NCBI GenBank assembly: GCA_020438595.1
Contig: JAGQUI010000132.1
Coordinates: 1 to 7,169 of the forward strand
Origin: Propionibacteriaceae bacterium
GTDB taxonomy: Bacteria > Actinomycetota > Actinomycetes > Propionibacteriales > Propionibacteriaceae
Length of the DNA: 7,169 bases
Reading direction: 5' to 3'
Shown here: one piece after another, positions 5,439 through 7,169 of the stretch
Position numbering within the stretch: position 1 is the first letter of the stretch
Layout of the letters: every line of letters starts with the position of its first letter
Notes under the pieces: generated by a model
Database searches by the model: none
What the model saw: the letters and a program-made list of their open reading frames with translations, nothing else
Told to the model about the DNA's origin: nothing
Translations under genes and position numbers: made by a program

Positions 5439-5458
5439 CGGACGCGACGTCGCGTCCG
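5439..5458. promoter_or_regulatory. Perfect 20-bp palindrome upstream of the cupin gene (operator or leader hairpin)
   Basis: CGGACGCGACGTCGCGTCCG equals its own reverse complement over all 20 bases, with no central spacer. It sits between the cupin ribosome binding site (about 5419-5425) and the rest of the divergent spacer, where a dimeric repressor could block the cupin promoter. I find no convincing -35/-10 pair for the cupin. A folded mRNA leader is the alternative, but a stem with no loop bases is less natural. Confidence 0.5.
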
Positions 5459-5559
5459 GTTCGGCCGATTCCACTCTTCGCCTGCCCGTGCCCCATCGCC
5501 AAGTCCAATTCGGCCCGGGTGGCCCGCTCGTCGTCCCGGATCGGGGTGTGGACGCCACG

Positions 5560-5565
5560 TAGACT
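5560..5565 (+). promoter_or_regulatory. Candidate -10 box of the lipoprotein gene
   Basis: TAGACT fits TANNNT and would give a start near 5572 and a 27-nt leader ending in the GGAAGG ribosome binding site, 7 nt before ATG 5599. The -35 position (about 5537-5542) is not recognisable. Confidence 0.35.
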
Positions 5566-5598
5566 CCCGATGGATCCCTGCTCCCGGAAGGCTGTCGT

Positions 5599-7169
5599 AT
5601 GGCGAGGTTCGGTGGTGCGCGCGTCGCGGCCGCGGCGCTCGGAGCATCGATGCTGGTCGCGCTGGCGGCCTGCACGACCCCCGACACGATCGTGCCCGGA
5701 GAGCGCCCGAACTCGCCCACCGCGACCACCACGCCGTCCCGGAACCCCGAGACCGACCCGGCGAAGCTCGCCCTCCCCCTCTCGTCCCTGCCCGGCTGGA
5801 CCGCGCCCACGACGACCGGCGACGGCACGTACACCCGTGCGATGGTCGGCTCGAGCGACCAGGTCAGCTGGACGGTGCTGGACGGCAACAACCAGGTGAT
5901 CAAGAACTACGACCCGAGCCGGCCGGTCGCGTTCGGCGACTCCTCGACCTACACCGAGGTCCCCGGCGTGCTCACGTTCCGGGGCAACAACTACCGCGAC
6001 GCCCCGGTGTACGGAACCACCGACGTCCGCGACAAGACGATGCAGGTGGTCTGGACGCAGGACACCGGCGACGTCTACGCGGAGAACTCGCACTGGGCCG
6101 GCGCCGGGTGGACGGGCCAGCCGCTGCTGGTGAACTGGCCGAAGGCCACCAAGGAGGCGATGGGGCTCAGCCAGGCCCAGATCGACGACCCGGATTTCGT
6201 CGAGGTGGTCTACCCGGTCGTGGACGGCAACGTCTACCGGCTCGACCTGGCCACCGGCCGGCAGACGAAGCCGCCCATCGAGGTGGGCTTCGCGTTCAAG
6301 GGCACCGGTTCGATCGACCCGCGCGGCTACCCGCTGCTCTACTCGGGTATGGGCCTGAACCAGAACGGTGATGTGGAAGGCACCTGGCGGTACCGGATCT
6401 TCGACCTGATCCAGAACAAGGAGGTGTCCGGCTGGGACGGCTCGGACCCGGGCGCACCGCGGGACTGGGGCGCGTTCGACTCCTCCGCCCTGGTGAACGC
6501 CGCCACCGACACCCTGATCGAGCCGGCCGAGAACGGCCTGGTCTACAAGGTGAAGCTGAACGCGATTTTCGACCCCGAGGCGAAGACCGTGAGCGTGAAG
6601 CCTGAGTTCACGAAGTTGGACTACACCACGCCCGACTCCTCGCGGCACGGCATCGAGAGCTCGGCGGCGGCCTACCGCAACCTGATGTACGCCGGCGACA
6701 ACGACGGCAACATCGTCTGCTGGGACGCCACCACGCTGCAGGTGGTCTGGGCGCACCCGACCGGCGACGACACGGACGCCTCGATCGTGCTCGAGGACGA
6801 CAACGGGACGCCGTACCTGTACACCGGCAACGAGATGGACAAGCGCGGCGAGGGCGACAACGGTGCCAGCCACGGGCCGATCACGATCCAGAAGATCAAC
6901 GGCTTCACCGGCGCGACGGTGTGGTCCTACGAGATCGATGCCGTCTACAACAAGGCGGTGAACGGTGGCCTGATGGCCACCCCGGTGCTGGGCACCGGAG
7001 AGGTGTCCGACCTGGTCTTCTTCAACATCGCGAAGACCGGCTCGGACAAGGCCGGCACCCTGCTCGCCCTGGACCGGAAGACCGGCGCGGTCGCGTGGCG
7101 GCGGACGCTGCCACACTTCGGCTGGAGCTCACCCCTGATCCTGACCGGCACCGACGGCCACGCGTACGG
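5599..7169 (+). CDS. PQQ-type beta-propeller lipoprotein (partial, N-terminal 523 residues)
   Basis: The frame is open from ATG 5599 to the right edge without a stop, so the C-terminus is missing. A GGAAGG site lies 7 nt before the ATG. Residues 1-24 are a lipoprotein signal peptide ending in lipobox LAAC with Cys25, so the mature protein should be lipid-anchored on the outer face of the membrane. A Thr/Pro/Ser-rich linker (about 26-55) follows. The rest carries blade-like repeats of the PQQ/WD40-like propeller type: VVDGNVYRLDLATG (207-220), YAGDNDGNIVCWDATTLQVVW (364-384), KINGFTGATVW (432-442) and GTLLALDRKTGAVAW (486-500). A FRGNNYRDAP motif (128-136) opens the propeller. No dehydrogenase motif is seen, so a binding or scaffold role is more likely than quinoprotein catalysis. 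It is divergent from the cupin gene across a 184-nt spacer. Confidence 0.85.
   Translation, partial: MARFGGARVAAAALGASMLVALAACTTPDTIVPGERPNSPTATTTPSRNPETDPAKLALPLSSLPGWTAPTTTGDGTYTRAMVGSSDQVSWTVLDGNNQVIKNYDPSRPVAFGDSSTYTEVPGVLTFRGNNYRDAPVYGTTDVRDKTMQVVWTQDTGDVYAENSHWAGAGWTGQPLLVNWPKATKEAMGLSQAQIDDPDFVEVVYPVVDGNVYRLDLATGRQTKPPIEVGFAFKGTGSIDPRGYPLLYSGMGLNQNGDVEGTWRYRIFDLIQNKEVSGWDGSDPGAPRDWGAFDSSALVNAATDTLIEPAENGLVYKVKLNAIFDPEAKTVSVKPEFTKLDYTTPDSSRHGIESSAAAYRNLMYAGDNDGNIVCWDATTLQVVWAHPTGDDTDASIVLEDDNGTPYLYTGNEMDKRGEGDNGASHGPITIQKINGFTGATVWSYEIDAVYNKAVNGGLMATPVLGTGEVSDLVFFNIAKTGSDKAGTLLALDRKTGAVAWRRTLPHFGWSSPLILTGTDGHAY

Noticed and set aside
5415..5903. Upstream extension of the cupin frame to 298 residues
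   Set aside because: The extension runs through the palindrome and the divergent lipoprotein coding region, while ATG 5414 has a near-perfect ribosome binding site and starts a normal-length cupin.
5344..7116. 590-codon minus-strand open frame opposite the lipoprotein
   Set aside because: The plus strand encodes a coherent lipoprotein with signal peptide, ribosome binding site and propeller repeats through the same bases.

Overview
This is a high-GC window whose gene content and codon use point to an actinobacterium. Two tandem clpP paralogues follow trigger factor, proteins are rich in Ala/Gly/Arg, and -10 boxes of the TANNNT type sit directly on start codons. The lineage looks Pseudonocardiales-like; that is an impression from the protein sequences, not a measured placement.

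Positions 1-3503 are a minus-strand protein quality-control block, read right to left. Trigger factor (tig, TTG start at 3503, own promoter at 3539-3567, own terminator at 2113-2144) is followed by an interposed gene, then clpP1 and clpP2 (cut off by the window edge at its catalytic serine). Trigger factor catches nascent chains at the ribosome. ClpP1 and ClpP2 form the mixed two-ring peptidase, fed by ClpX or ClpC, which would be encoded outside the window. The interposed gene is an AbiEi-like winged-helix plus DUF559 (restriction-endonuclease-fold) protein. It is broken by one frameshift near 1627 and bracketed by diverged copies of a palindromic repeat (TGTCGTGATCCGGCCGCG core). Gene plus repeats look like a dispersed module that dropped between tig and clpP1.

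Positions 3504-4145 hold the divergent tig/tRNA spacer, a tRNA-Gly(UCC) gene on the plus strand, a G-U-biased hairpin, and an unrecognised 65-residue two-helix membrane protein on the minus strand with a very strong ribosome binding site.

Positions 4146-7169 carry a YwiC-like integral membrane protein (plus strand, probably leaderless). A small single-domain cupin (minus strand) converges on it with 15 nt between the stop codons. The start of a large PQQ-type beta-propeller lipoprotein is read divergently from the cupin and runs off the right edge. The cupin/lipoprotein spacer contains a perfect 20-bp palindrome just upstream of the cupin ribosome binding site.

No CRISPR array, integrase, transposase or rRNA is visible. 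No gene-free stretch reaches 300 bases. The most unusual signals are the repeat-flanked, frameshifted DUF559 module and the palindrome upstream of the cupin.
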